From the IMG/VR virus record IMGVR_UViG_3300009425_000025, positions 1 to 46,328 of that record: 46,328 nt of DNA; one strand, written 5' to 3'. Within the stretch, counting starts at the first letter, position 1. Each line of letters starts with the position of its first letter. Made by a program: the position numbers and the translations under genes. The notes under the pieces are model-generated. The model was not told where the DNA came from. It ran no database searches and saw nothing but the letters and a program-made list of their open reading frames with translations. Below are positions 14,765 through 20,828 of this stretch, one piece after another. Source of the stretch: a virus.

Positions 14765-15655
14765 TTATTTGTAATGACCCTGTGAGTATTCCATTGTCTC
14801 TGCTAGCTTTCGTATTTCCCTGTCCAAAGTATCTACGGTAGCATCGACACTCTTGGTGTCTTTTTGTTCAACGACATAGAACACATTTGCTCTTTCTTTA
14901 GCATCTTCAGACATTTCTTTCTGATATCCCATACCGTGGTCAAATCCGAAGACACCTCTCTTGATTTGGAACAATAGGTCTCGAAGTATTCCGTTGGTTG
15001 CTATCGACATAACCCTCTGCAAATCCAACACTTCGTGACTTCTCTTTACCGGGAAGAGGACAACAAACTCCCTTACTCCGGGGAGAGAACCTTCATACTG
15101 ACAACAATAAGTAGCGTGAATCTCGACGGCATTCCCCATCCTTGTAAGAATGTCTGCTAGCACCGAAGCCGTAGCCCCTAGTCTTGCAAATTCCATCTCA
15201 TCGTTGAAGTGAGCAAGGGAGAAATTGATACCTATTCTCACATTTCTCCTCTTGTTGTCTCTCACCATTTTGTCCCAATAGTCGTCCCTATTGACCATAA
15301 CCTTGTCGATGTTAAGTTCATCTCCATCGTCACTACATCTCCTAACTCTCTTCGATGATAGTCCTTGCCCTAAGTAAGAAGTAATGTCGAGTTGTTGTTC
15401 TACTTCTTCTCGATATTTTTCAAAGAAGTCCCTTACTTTCTTACTGCTCTTGCCGATAGTAAGATTCTCGACAAGTTGCTCCCTTGTCTTAACCGACCCA
15501 TAAGTCCAATCCTTGTCGGTTATTTTGAAGACATCGTTAGTCAGACAAGCCTCGATATAGTCTTCTGCTGAATCAAATTCAAGACAGACGATTTCCTTCT
15601 CGGCACTATAGTCATATGATACATCGTTCTTTTCTGATAGAATATAATCAGACAT
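14765..15655 (-). CDS. DUF7192-like partner of MoxR-type ATPase
   Basis: A 296-residue protein with GAGGAG upstream. The section NVRIGINFSLAHFNDEMEFA, RLGATASVLADILTRMGNAV and EIHATYCC, then LFPVKRSHEVLDLQRVMSIA and RDLLFQIKRGVFGF, follows the plan I recall for DUF7192: an N-terminal strand, a helix with R/L-G-A, a G-x-V-E strand, then a V-K-x-x-x-x-L-D-L motif and a helical end. In other phages that family sits beside a MoxR ATPase and resembles the von Willebrand A partners of MoxR, although no intact metal-binding DxSxS motif is seen. The gene follows the ATPase by 14 bases, so the two proteins probably act together. Confidence 0.65.
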   Translation of the reverse strand: MSDYILSEKNDVSYDYSAEKEIVCLEFDSAEDYIEACLTNDVFKITDKDWTYGSVKTREQLVENLTIGKSSKKVRDFFEKYREEVEQQLDITSYLGQGLSSKRVRRCSDDGDELNIDKVMVNRDDYWDKMVRDNKRRNVRIGINFSLAHFNDEMEFARLGATASVLADILTRMGNAVEIHATYCCQYEGSLPGVREFVVLFPVKRSHEVLDLQRVMSIATNGILRDLLFQIKRGVFGFDHGMGYQKEMSEDAKERANVFYVVEQKDTKSVDATVDTLDREIRKLAETMEYSQGHYK

Positions 15656-15669
15656 ATTTTACTCCTCGA

Positions 15670-16989
15670 TTAAAGTGTTATTGGTTGATTGACATTGACA
15701 CCATCTAAGCTAGATACTCTCGGTTCTGCTCTCTTGTAGTTGGTGGGAAACTTCTCCATCATCTCTTCAAGATTGATTTTCGATTTCTCTTCGTCTGTCC
15801 ATTGAGCCGTCAAGTCAGCTAATGCGTAGAAGATGCTAGCTTTTGATAAGCCGCCCTCTATCTTCTTGCCCTTTCCTAGTGTCATCGGAGTTACCGATTT
15901 TTCTGCCACTACACCATTGACGGCTTGGTGAATCATTTTTGCCGAAGTGGAAAAAGCACGGGTAGAGATGTTGTATCTTAGCTTTTGGTCTCTAATCCGA
16001 GTCCTTAGTTCGAAGAGAGCATCTGCTAGCTCTTTATATTCCCCGACTATAGCTTTCTCGATTTCATTGTCGTAATCTATCGATATTACTGCTCCGGTGA
16101 ATCTATCAAGAGTTGCCATATCTTGTTGGTTCCTTCCAACGTATTGGTGACTATTTCCATACCCTGTGCTATTATCGATGGCAATAAACGAGAAGTCATC
16201 GTGACGAAATCGATACGGATTCTCTGGGTCATTTGGAGTGAACATCAATCCTTGACCATCTAGCATAGAGTTATGAATGAGAGACATATTGGGGTCAAAT
16301 CCATTGAACTCGTCGGCTACAATAAAGCCACCTTCCGAGAATGGTTTGACATATTGACCCTCAATATACCGACCATCAAATGTCGATTTCCCTAATAGTT
16401 GAGCCTCACTAACTCCGGCAGTACCGACGGCATAAGTATATTTAAACTTATCATCTTCGTCCCAATCTTTAGCCTTGGCAATTACCTTAAATAGCATCTC
16501 GGCTATTGTCGATTTCCCTGTTCCTCTTTCACCGACCATAAAAAGCTTGCCGTGAGTTATCAGTTTATCGAGACAATCTTGGTATTGAAAGTGGATTAAA
16601 TCTCCATCGACTTGGTCAAAAATTACCTTATCCTTGACGGTGATTTGGACAGGTCTCGTTACTTCCTCGACTCTCTCCTCAATCATCTCCTCGATTTTCT
16701 TCCCATACTTGTCCTCCATCTTCTCGAGAACCTTTTCCGACGAGTAGTCTCCAATCACTTTCTCCATATCCGACAGACTTTTCTGCCCTGTAGTACCGTT
16801 GTTGTCCGACGATGAACTATTCCCACTACTTTGGTCGGAAGTATCTTTACCGTCGTTACTTGGTGGATTCCAACTTCCGTCTAGAAAGCCGTCTAATTCG
16901 TGTCTTCTAGCAAAAGCCGTCCAACTTGAACTGACACCGTCAGCTTCACATTTTCTTCTAGCGGATTTTCTCATTTCTGAAACATTCAT
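15670..16989 (-). CDS. MoxR/CbbQ-type AAA+ ATPase
   Basis: I start at ATG 16989 (MNVSEMRKSARRK), which has AAGGAG upstream; a longer frame to 17094 would run through a hairpin. In the 439-residue product, residues 41-75 are Ser/Asn/Gly-rich linker. The AAA+ core then shows Walker A GERGTGKST (153-161), Walker B IVADE (223-227), a sensor Asn273 (IDNST), the MoxR-typical LDRF (294-297), and a downstream STRAF motif. Known family: MoxR/CbbQ ATPases remodel partner proteins together with a VWA-type protein, often for metal loading or complex assembly. The substrate here is unknown. The linked DUF7192-like gene is the presumed adaptor. A long hairpin lies in its leader. Confidence 0.88.
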   Translation of the reverse strand: MNVSEMRKSARRKCEADGVSSSWTAFARRHELDGFLDGSWNPPSNDGKDTSDQSSGNSSSSDNNGTTGQKSLSDMEKVIGDYSSEKVLEKMEDKYGKKIEEMIEERVEEVTRPVQITVKDKVIFDQVDGDLIHFQYQDCLDKLITHGKLFMVGERGTGKSTIAEMLFKVIAKAKDWDEDDKFKYTYAVGTAGVSEAQLLGKSTFDGRYIEGQYVKPFSEGGFIVADEFNGFDPNMSLIHNSMLDGQGLMFTPNDPENPYRFRHDDFSFIAIDNSTGYGNSHQYVGRNQQDMATLDRFTGAVISIDYDNEIEKAIVGEYKELADALFELRTRIRDQKLRYNISTRAFSTSAKMIHQAVNGVVAEKSVTPMTLGKGKKIEGGLSKASIFYALADLTAQWTDEEKSKINLEEMMEKFPTNYKRAEPRVSSLDGVNVNQPITL

Positions 16990-17054
16990 TTTGTTCTCCT
17001 TGCCTCTCTCGGCAGTTTTGGTTTTTGGCTCAAATTCCGAGCCGTTAGTATTTC

Positions 17055-17099
17055 TATAAATGATAGCATCTTCAGTTCCTTCAGATGCTATCATTTATA
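17055..17099. promoter_or_regulatory. 17-bp perfect inverted repeat upstream of the ATPase gene
   Basis: TATAAATGATAGCATCT (17055-17071) and AGATGCTATCATTTATA (17083-17099) are exact reverse complements, with an 11-base loop. It lies about 65 bases upstream of the ATPase start, in its mRNA leader on the minus strand. No U-run follows, so a processing, stabilising or protein-binding role is more likely than termination. Confidence 0.75.
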
Positions 17100-17108
17100 A
17101 ATACAAAG

Positions 17109-17127
17109 CCGTCAGTTCTTCCGACGG
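17109..17127 (-). terminator. Possible weak terminator after the 17140 gene
   Basis: On the minus strand CCGTC (17127-17123) and GACGG (17113-17109) pair around a nine-base loop, followed by CTTTGTATTTATAA. The stem is short; it may slow transcription just before the ATPase leader hairpin. Confidence 0.35.
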
Positions 17128-17139
17128 TTCTGCTTCTCA

Positions 17140-17502
17140 CTACTCGATAGTTAGCATCTCGTCGATAAACTCGTCGGTTATCAATGCTAGTCTAGACTTC
17201 GTAAAGAGTCCAACTATCGTTTTTTGAGCATAACCATAAGAGCAGTCAAACTCTGTTGCTAAAAGACTTGTATATCGAGAGATTACAAAACTTCTCCGCT
17301 GTCTATCGGTAGCTTTTTTCATCTTCAAGACATTGTGACGGTCTAATCCATCCCAGTCTCCATTTATGAAGTGAGTCCATAGTGAATATCCATAATCACT
17401 CATCGTTCCGACGGTGATGACTTCATTCCTTCCCGAATGGAACATCCCAATTTGCTGCTTATTGACGAGAAGCACTTTTTTCATCTTGTCTTTTATGTTC
17501 AT
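17140..17502 (-). CDS. Hypothetical protein, 120 residues
   Basis: GGGAGAG lies upstream of ATG 17502, which overlaps the previous stop (ATGA). Soluble, with a basic middle (RHNVLKMKKATDRQRRSFVI) and a helical end (DCSYGYAQKTIVGLFTKSRL). No family recognised; it shares a transcript with the ATPase gene downstream and may be a partner. Confidence 0.65.
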   Translation of the reverse strand: MNIKDKMKKVLLVNKQQIGMFHSGRNEVITVGTMSDYGYSLWTHFINGDWDGLDRHNVLKMKKATDRQRRSFVISRYTSLLATEFDCSYGYAQKTIVGLFTKSRLALITDEFIDEMLTIE

Positions 17503-18017
17503 TTTACTCTCCCTGTTACTATCGTTGTTGGTTGTTTGATTAACTTTCTCATATCTTCTAACTCACCGAAGACATTTTTATTGTAATTCATCACGAAGAA
17601 GAAAGCATCAACTCCATAAGTGAGATGAATCTCTCTCGGTAAACTAGCATCAATATTGCCTAGTTCTTCCTTCGTGTAGACTTGTTTCATCAAGGCTCCC
17701 TTGGTAATACCGTCGGGTATTAATTCATCGATTAACTCTTTCTCGTCGAGAAAGTCTCCATAGTCGTAACCTTGATTTCCCCGACCCTTGCTTACTTCGT
17801 CTTCTAGATGGTGCTTAATCAGAGAACCTAACTCTTTGACTAAGTCATCTAAGTCTCCTAACAAGATTCTCACTCCAAAATTGTTTGGAAAACCGTGATG
17901 TTTATTGTCACCACATTGACAAGCAGTTTTACTAGGATTATCTTCGTGCTTCTTAAAAGCATTTAATATGCCTTCTATTTCCCCTGTTAATTCGAGGATT
18001 CTGTCGATTGTGTTCAT
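17499..18017 (-). CDS. Hypothetical protein, 172 residues
   Basis: I start at ATG 18017 (MNTIDRILELTGEIEGILNA), since GGAGAG precedes it; a TTG four codons upstream is the alternative. An N-terminal helical region is followed by a Cys/His group (TACQCGDNKHHGFP, about 34-47) that may bind a metal. A helical middle and a beta-rich end (REIHLTYGVDAFFFVMNYNK) follow. No family recognised. Confidence 0.65.
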   Translation of the reverse strand: MNTIDRILELTGEIEGILNAFKKHEDNPSKTACQCGDNKHHGFPNNFGVRILLGDLDDLVKELGSLIKHHLEDEVSKGRGNQGYDYGDFLDEKELIDELIPDGITKGALMKQVYTKEELGNIDASLPREIHLTYGVDAFFFVMNYNKNVFGELEDMRKLIKQPTTIVTGRVK

Positions 18018-18034
18018 TTTACTCTCCAAGCTGT

Positions 18035-18062
18035 GACGGTGCTAGAACATTCTAACACCGTC
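18035..18062. promoter_or_regulatory. Leader hairpin with GCTAGAA core
   Basis: GACGGTGCTAGAA (18035-18047) pairs with TTCTAACACCGTC (18050-18062), 12 of 13 positions, with a two-base loop. It ends about 12 bases before the GGAGAG site of the 18017 gene. It shares the TGCTAGAACA...TCTA-CACCG plan with the hairpin at 18595-18620. Confidence 0.75.
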
Positions 18063-18071
18063 GGTTTTAGG

Positions 18072-18497
18072 TTATAATATCATCTCAAGAAGTACATCTT
18101 CGGTTTGATTTTCCTTGTACACCAAGACCATCCAAGATGGTTGAGGTGATTCTCCTTCCTTGACGATGAAGTAGTCGGAATTTTTAATCCATTCCAGTTC
18201 TCCAGTCCCACCGAGATGCTCTTCGCATTCTTTCCAAGACCATTCTCCCATTTCGAGATTTTTGTCCCAATCGAGTCTATTCTCGTCGATATAGGCTTCC
18301 CATAAGAGATGCTCTTTCATCACGGAGAACCAAGACTCGTCGTTGAGTCTATAGTCGGGGTGAATAGTGCATCTTTGGATTTTTCTCTCTTCTGCCGACG
18401 GTGGAAGAGCTAATTTCTCTTTGTATCTGTCAAAGTATGCCTTGAAATGCTCTAGCTTCTCGACGACTCTCTCGACGAGTTGTTTCTTATGTTTCAT
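18072..18497 (-). CDS. Hypothetical protein, 141 residues
   Basis: AGAGAGAG precedes ATG 18497. A helical, charged N-terminus (RVVEKLEHFKAYFDRYKEKL) is followed by a tryptophan-rich acidic part (ENRLDWDKNLEMGEWSWKEC). No motif recognised. Hairpins stand directly before its ribosome binding site and after its end. Confidence 0.65.
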   Translation of the reverse strand: MKHKKQLVERVVEKLEHFKAYFDRYKEKLALPPSAEERKIQRCTIHPDYRLNDESWFSVMKEHLLWEAYIDENRLDWDKNLEMGEWSWKECEEHLGGTGELEWIKNSDYFIVKEGESPQPSWMVLVYKENQTEDVLLEMIL

Positions 18498-18511
18498 TTT
18501 ACTCTCTCTTT

Positions 18512-18529
18512 ACCGTCACTAAAGACGGT
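18512..18529. promoter_or_regulatory. Small leader hairpin before the 18497 gene
   Basis: ACCGTC-ACTAAA-GACGGT is a perfect six-pair stem. On the minus strand it ends just before the AGAGAGAG ribosome binding site. On the plus strand it is followed by GGTTTTT. Confidence 0.55.
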
Positions 18530-18543
18530 GGTTTTTCGTTAGT

Positions 18544-18573
18544 TGGTCTGTCTTCTTCAGGACGAGTAGACCA
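18544..18573. promoter_or_regulatory. Hairpin in the spacer 18498-18637
   Basis: TGGTCT (18544-18549) and AGACCA (18568-18573) pair, with an inner GTC/GAC pair. It is the middle of three hairpins filling this 140-base spacer. Confidence 0.45.
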
Positions 18574-18594
18574 GTTCTCGTCGATACTGCTCTG

Positions 18595-18620
18595 GCGATG
18601 CTAGAACAATCTAGCACCGC
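18595..18620. promoter_or_regulatory. Hairpin with TGCTAGA/TCTAGCA stem
   Basis: GCG-a-TGCTAGA (18595-18605) pairs with TCTAGCA-c-CGC (18610-18620) around an ACAA loop. It follows the end of the 18638 gene on the minus strand and resembles the hairpin at 18035-18062. A third related spacer copy with GCGATGCTA and GCTAGAACACCGC lies at 18952-18991. Confidence 0.7.
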
Positions 18621-18637
18621 TTCGAATAGTATTTCGA

Positions 18638-18847
18638 CTATACTCTCTCGACAAATTTGCCATTTCGGTTCAGATAACCGTCACGTTTCTGACAATCTCC
18701 CGAGAGGTGACCGACGTTACCACCGACGAGTAAATCGTCGCTGATATTGATACACTTCAGCTTCAAGATTCCAATTTCAATCTCGTCGGCATTGTTACTA
18801 TTCAGATATGCGTTATATACTGCGTTCAATCGTTCGTTTTTGCTCAT
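18638..18847 (-). CDS. Hypothetical protein, 69 residues
   Basis: AGAGAGAG lies upstream of ATG 18847. A helical N-terminus (NERLNAVYNAYLNSNNADEI) is followed by a beta-rich part (IGILKLKCINISDDLLVGGN). No family recognised. Codons are rich in GAC and TCG triplets, like neighbouring genes in this block. Confidence 0.6.
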   Translation of the reverse strand: MSKNERLNAVYNAYLNSNNADEIEIGILKLKCINISDDLLVGGNVGHLSGDCQKRDGYLNRNGKFVERV

Positions 18848-18946
18848 TTTGTACTCTCTCTCTTTTTGTTGTTTTGTCGTCGATAAAACCTAGTGTTCTA
18901 TCTTCGTTTTCTTATTCTAATTCTTGTTCTCTTTCTCTTTCCATAT

Positions 18947-18997
18947 CACTAGCGATGCTATAGCGACGTTATAGATATGCTAGAACACCGCTTAGTG
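18947..18997. promoter_or_regulatory. Bulged inverted repeat in the spacer 18848-19029
   Basis: CACTAGCG (18947-18954) pairs with CGCtTAGTG (18989-18997, one bulged T). Inside, CTATA and TATAG (around 18958-18974) form another hairpin. A tiny minus-strand ORF (MEREREQELE) lies beside it and is not annotated. The rest of this 180-base spacer shows only pyrimidine-rich DNA. Confidence 0.45.
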
Positions 18998-19004
18998 CTA
19001 TGGT

Positions 19005-19026
19005 GTATTAACTCGTCGGTTAATAC
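19005..19026. promoter_or_regulatory. 8-bp perfect hairpin after the first minus-strand gene
   Basis: GTATTAAC-TCGTCG-GTTAATAC, immediately downstream of the stop codon of the 19030-19410 gene on the minus strand. No U-tract. The loop itself is TCGTCG, the hexamer enriched in this block. Confidence 0.65.
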
Positions 19027-19029
19027 TAC

Positions 19030-19410
19030 TTATCCACGAGAAGTGGACTTTGTATCCGCTAGAATCGTCAGGTCTCTTGCGAAAGTATCAGCAATCTCTT
19101 CGGGTGAGAGAAGCTTATATTCATCGAATCTTGCGAAGTGAGAAGGTTCGATATCTTCAGCAATCTCCGAGAAGCGGTCATCCTTGCCATCCGCCACTTT
19201 CTCGACGATAAAGTCCATATCGTGATGTTGTCCTGTTCTCTCTGCGTAGTCTTCGAAGAATAACTGTCTTTCTTCGTCGTTCATATTCGTTACTTCGTGA
19301 CGGTTTTGAGTGGTCACGACTGCAACGTCCTTAGTCACCGTGTCTGTGGTGATAGCAAGGTCGATTATGTCGATTGTGTCCTGTGTGTCGAACATATTGA
19401 TTGTTTTCAT
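19030..19410 (-). CDS. Hypothetical acidic protein, first gene of the minus-strand operon
   Basis: A 126-residue protein with AGAGAGAG before ATG 19410. It is acidic and Thr/Asp-rich at the N-terminus (MFDTQDTIDIIDLAITTDTV), with a helical DEERQLFFEDYAERTGQHHD middle and a C-terminal LLSPEEIADTFARDLTILAD helix. Being promoter-proximal in the leftward operon, it is expected to be early and strongly expressed. No family recognised; an anti-host role is possible by position only. Confidence 0.6.
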   Translation of the reverse strand: MKTINMFDTQDTIDIIDLAITTDTVTKDVAVVTTQNRHEVTNMNDEERQLFFEDYAERTGQHHDMDFIVEKVADGKDDRFSEIAEDIEPSHFARFDEYKLLSPEEIADTFARDLTILADTKSTSRG

Positions 19411-19728
19411 TTGATTCTCTCTCTTTAGTTATGGTTCTGTTGGTTAGTGTAGTGTGAGGGGAGCAACGTCAGAACCTTATATATTGCTCTCCGGTGATGG
19501 CACAACTTAGCACAGGAGACCAACTTGGCAAGGGACATAATGAAAATGGGCTGTTCTCACGACGATAAATAAGGTTGGCGCAACGGAAAAAAACAATGTC
19601 AACTCAACGAAAACACCGACGATGAACCGAATGCGTTGGGGGGGCGGTCCTATATCGATACCCCAACGCAGAAATTGCTAGTAATTTTCAGGTTTAAACC
19701 CGTATATTCAGCAAAAGAGAGGTATTAT
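19411..19728. promoter_or_regulatory. Divergent intergenic control region
   Basis: This 318-base region separates the leftward operon from the rightward packaging/virion operon. On the minus strand GGTTCTG/CAGAACC (19433-19439 with 19470-19476) makes a leader hairpin for the 19410 gene, and TATATA (19478-19483) with a poor -35 TTGTGC (19500-19505, 16-base spacer) is a possible promoter. On the plus side a 10-bp inverted repeat lies at 19632-19670. A 10-codon ORF at 19540 has a fair ribosome binding site but is probably spurious. Nothing else was recognised; a cos or origin function cannot be excluded. Confidence 0.6.
19632..19670. promoter_or_regulatory. 10-bp inverted repeat in the leader of the packaging operon
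   Basis: TGCGTTGGGG (19632-19641) pairs perfectly with CCCCAACGCA (19661-19670), with a 19-base loop. It lies about 60 bases before the first gene of the rightward operon. No U-tract follows. Confidence 0.6.
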
Positions 19729-19890
19729 ATGTCTGAACAATTAAAATTCTTTTATTTAAGTATTCTGGAACAGCAAAACTTCCCCGGATGGGAACTTTAC
19801 GTTTTTTTCACTACATCGCTTTTAGTTAGTATTATTTTTAGATTAAATAGAATCGAGAGGAATCAAGATGGCAAAGATACTCAAGAATAA
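19729..19890 (+). CDS. 53-residue single-span membrane protein
   Basis: ATG 19729 (MSEQLKFFYLSILEQQNFPG) has AGAGAGG upstream; the upstream frame extension lacks one. Residues about 21-37 (WELYVFFTTSLLVSIIF) form one membrane span, followed by a basic and polar tail. It overlaps the putative small terminase gene by 23 bases. Function unknown. Confidence 0.65.
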   Translation: MSEQLKFFYLSILEQQNFPGWELYVFFTTSLLVSIIFRLNRIERNQDGKDTQE

Positions 19891-20617
19891 AAAAGGAGAA
19901 GACTTCTATGTATATAGTGCAGAAGAGGCTGACAAGATGGGTATATTATACAGGTCGGACGATTGGCGCAAAGCTGAAATCGATGACCACATTCTCACAA
20001 CAGACAAGATGGTTATTAAGGTCCTTGGTAGAGATATTGAAAAACCTCTGCACGCTCGCAAAGGAACTGTTTATCTTATTACTGGTTTTGGGAGGCATCC
20101 TATTTCTAAGAATAGTATATTCTCTGGATTCGTTAATGCTAAAAAGGAAAGAGTAGATGTCAGACAGACATTCAAGCAAAAAATATTCGCTGATTATCTC
20201 GTTACATACGGTAACAGCAACGAAATGGGTATGTGGGATGCAGACTCAATCATTAACGCATACCAAGCTGTCTATCAAGACAACCATTCCACGAACAGCC
20301 TTAAACGTGGCTTACATATATTAAAGAAAGAACACATAAAAAAACACATAGCAATCAAAATGAATATAAGACCAACATTATTAGATAACCAGATAGACGA
20401 TGATTATATCGTACAGGGATATAAAACCCTGCTGGAAGGCGCAGACGTTCCGCCTGCGACAAAGTTAAATACATTAAATAGACTCTCAGCACTCCTAGGT
20501 CACGATGATAAAGACAGGACAGAAACAACGGAACAAGTAGTGATGATTAGTGATGGTGAGTTGAAGAAACTAGCGGGTTATCGTAAAAAAATTGCCGAAA
20601 CAACAAGTATTAGTTAA
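19868..20617 (+). CDS. Putative small terminase subunit
   Basis: A 249-residue protein with GAGAGG upstream. The call rests mainly on position, two genes before the large terminase, and on the C-terminal half. There a helical region (KEHIKKHIAIKMNIRPTLLD, then ATKLNTLNRLSALLGHDDKD) resembles the end of phage small terminases, where repeated A-K-L-x-x-L-x-x-L helices precede a regulatory tail. The N-terminal half has unusual beta-rich sequence and no clear HTH. Small terminases recognise packaging sites and control the large subunit. Confidence 0.6.
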   Translation: MAKILKNKKGEDFYVYSAEEADKMGILYRSDDWRKAEIDDHILTTDKMVIKVLGRDIEKPLHARKGTVYLITGFGRHPISKNSIFSGFVNAKKERVDVRQTFKQKIFADYLVTYGNSNEMGMWDADSIINAYQAVYQDNHSTNSLKRGLHILKKEHIKKHIAIKMNIRPTLLDNQIDDDYIVQGYKTLLEGADVPPATKLNTLNRLSALLGHDDKDRTETTEQVVMISDGELKKLAGYRKKIAETTSIS

Positions 20618-20828
20618 GAAAACTACCAATACGGATTTCCATACCTATGAGATAGTCCATACAGCAGATATAGATGAAAAAAAGCTAGCTACGTTGGTCC
20701 TAAACGACAAGGAGTACCAAGTTGACGGGACAGTAGCAAAGATGTTTATTACTATGTGCGACGAGATAGACATTTATTACAGCCTATTTAATGAATTAAA
20801 AGACAAGAGTGGTTATGGAGAATCTTGA
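20592..20828 (+). CDS. Small protein between terminase subunits
   Basis: A 78-residue frame starting with TTG 20592, overlapping both neighbours (26 and 20 bases). It is beta-rich (DFHTYEIVHTADIDEKKLAT, then LNDKEYQVDGTVAKM) with a helical end. The double overlap argues for a real, translationally coupled gene. Function unknown. Confidence 0.6.
   Translation: MPKQQVLVKKTTNTDFHTYEIVHTADIDEKKLATLVLNDKEYQVDGTVAKMFITMCDEIDIYYSLFNELKDKSGYGES

Noticed and set aside
19540-19572. 10-codon ORF MKMGCSHDDK in the divergent region
   Set aside because: It has a fair ribosome binding site but is too short and isolated to support as a gene.
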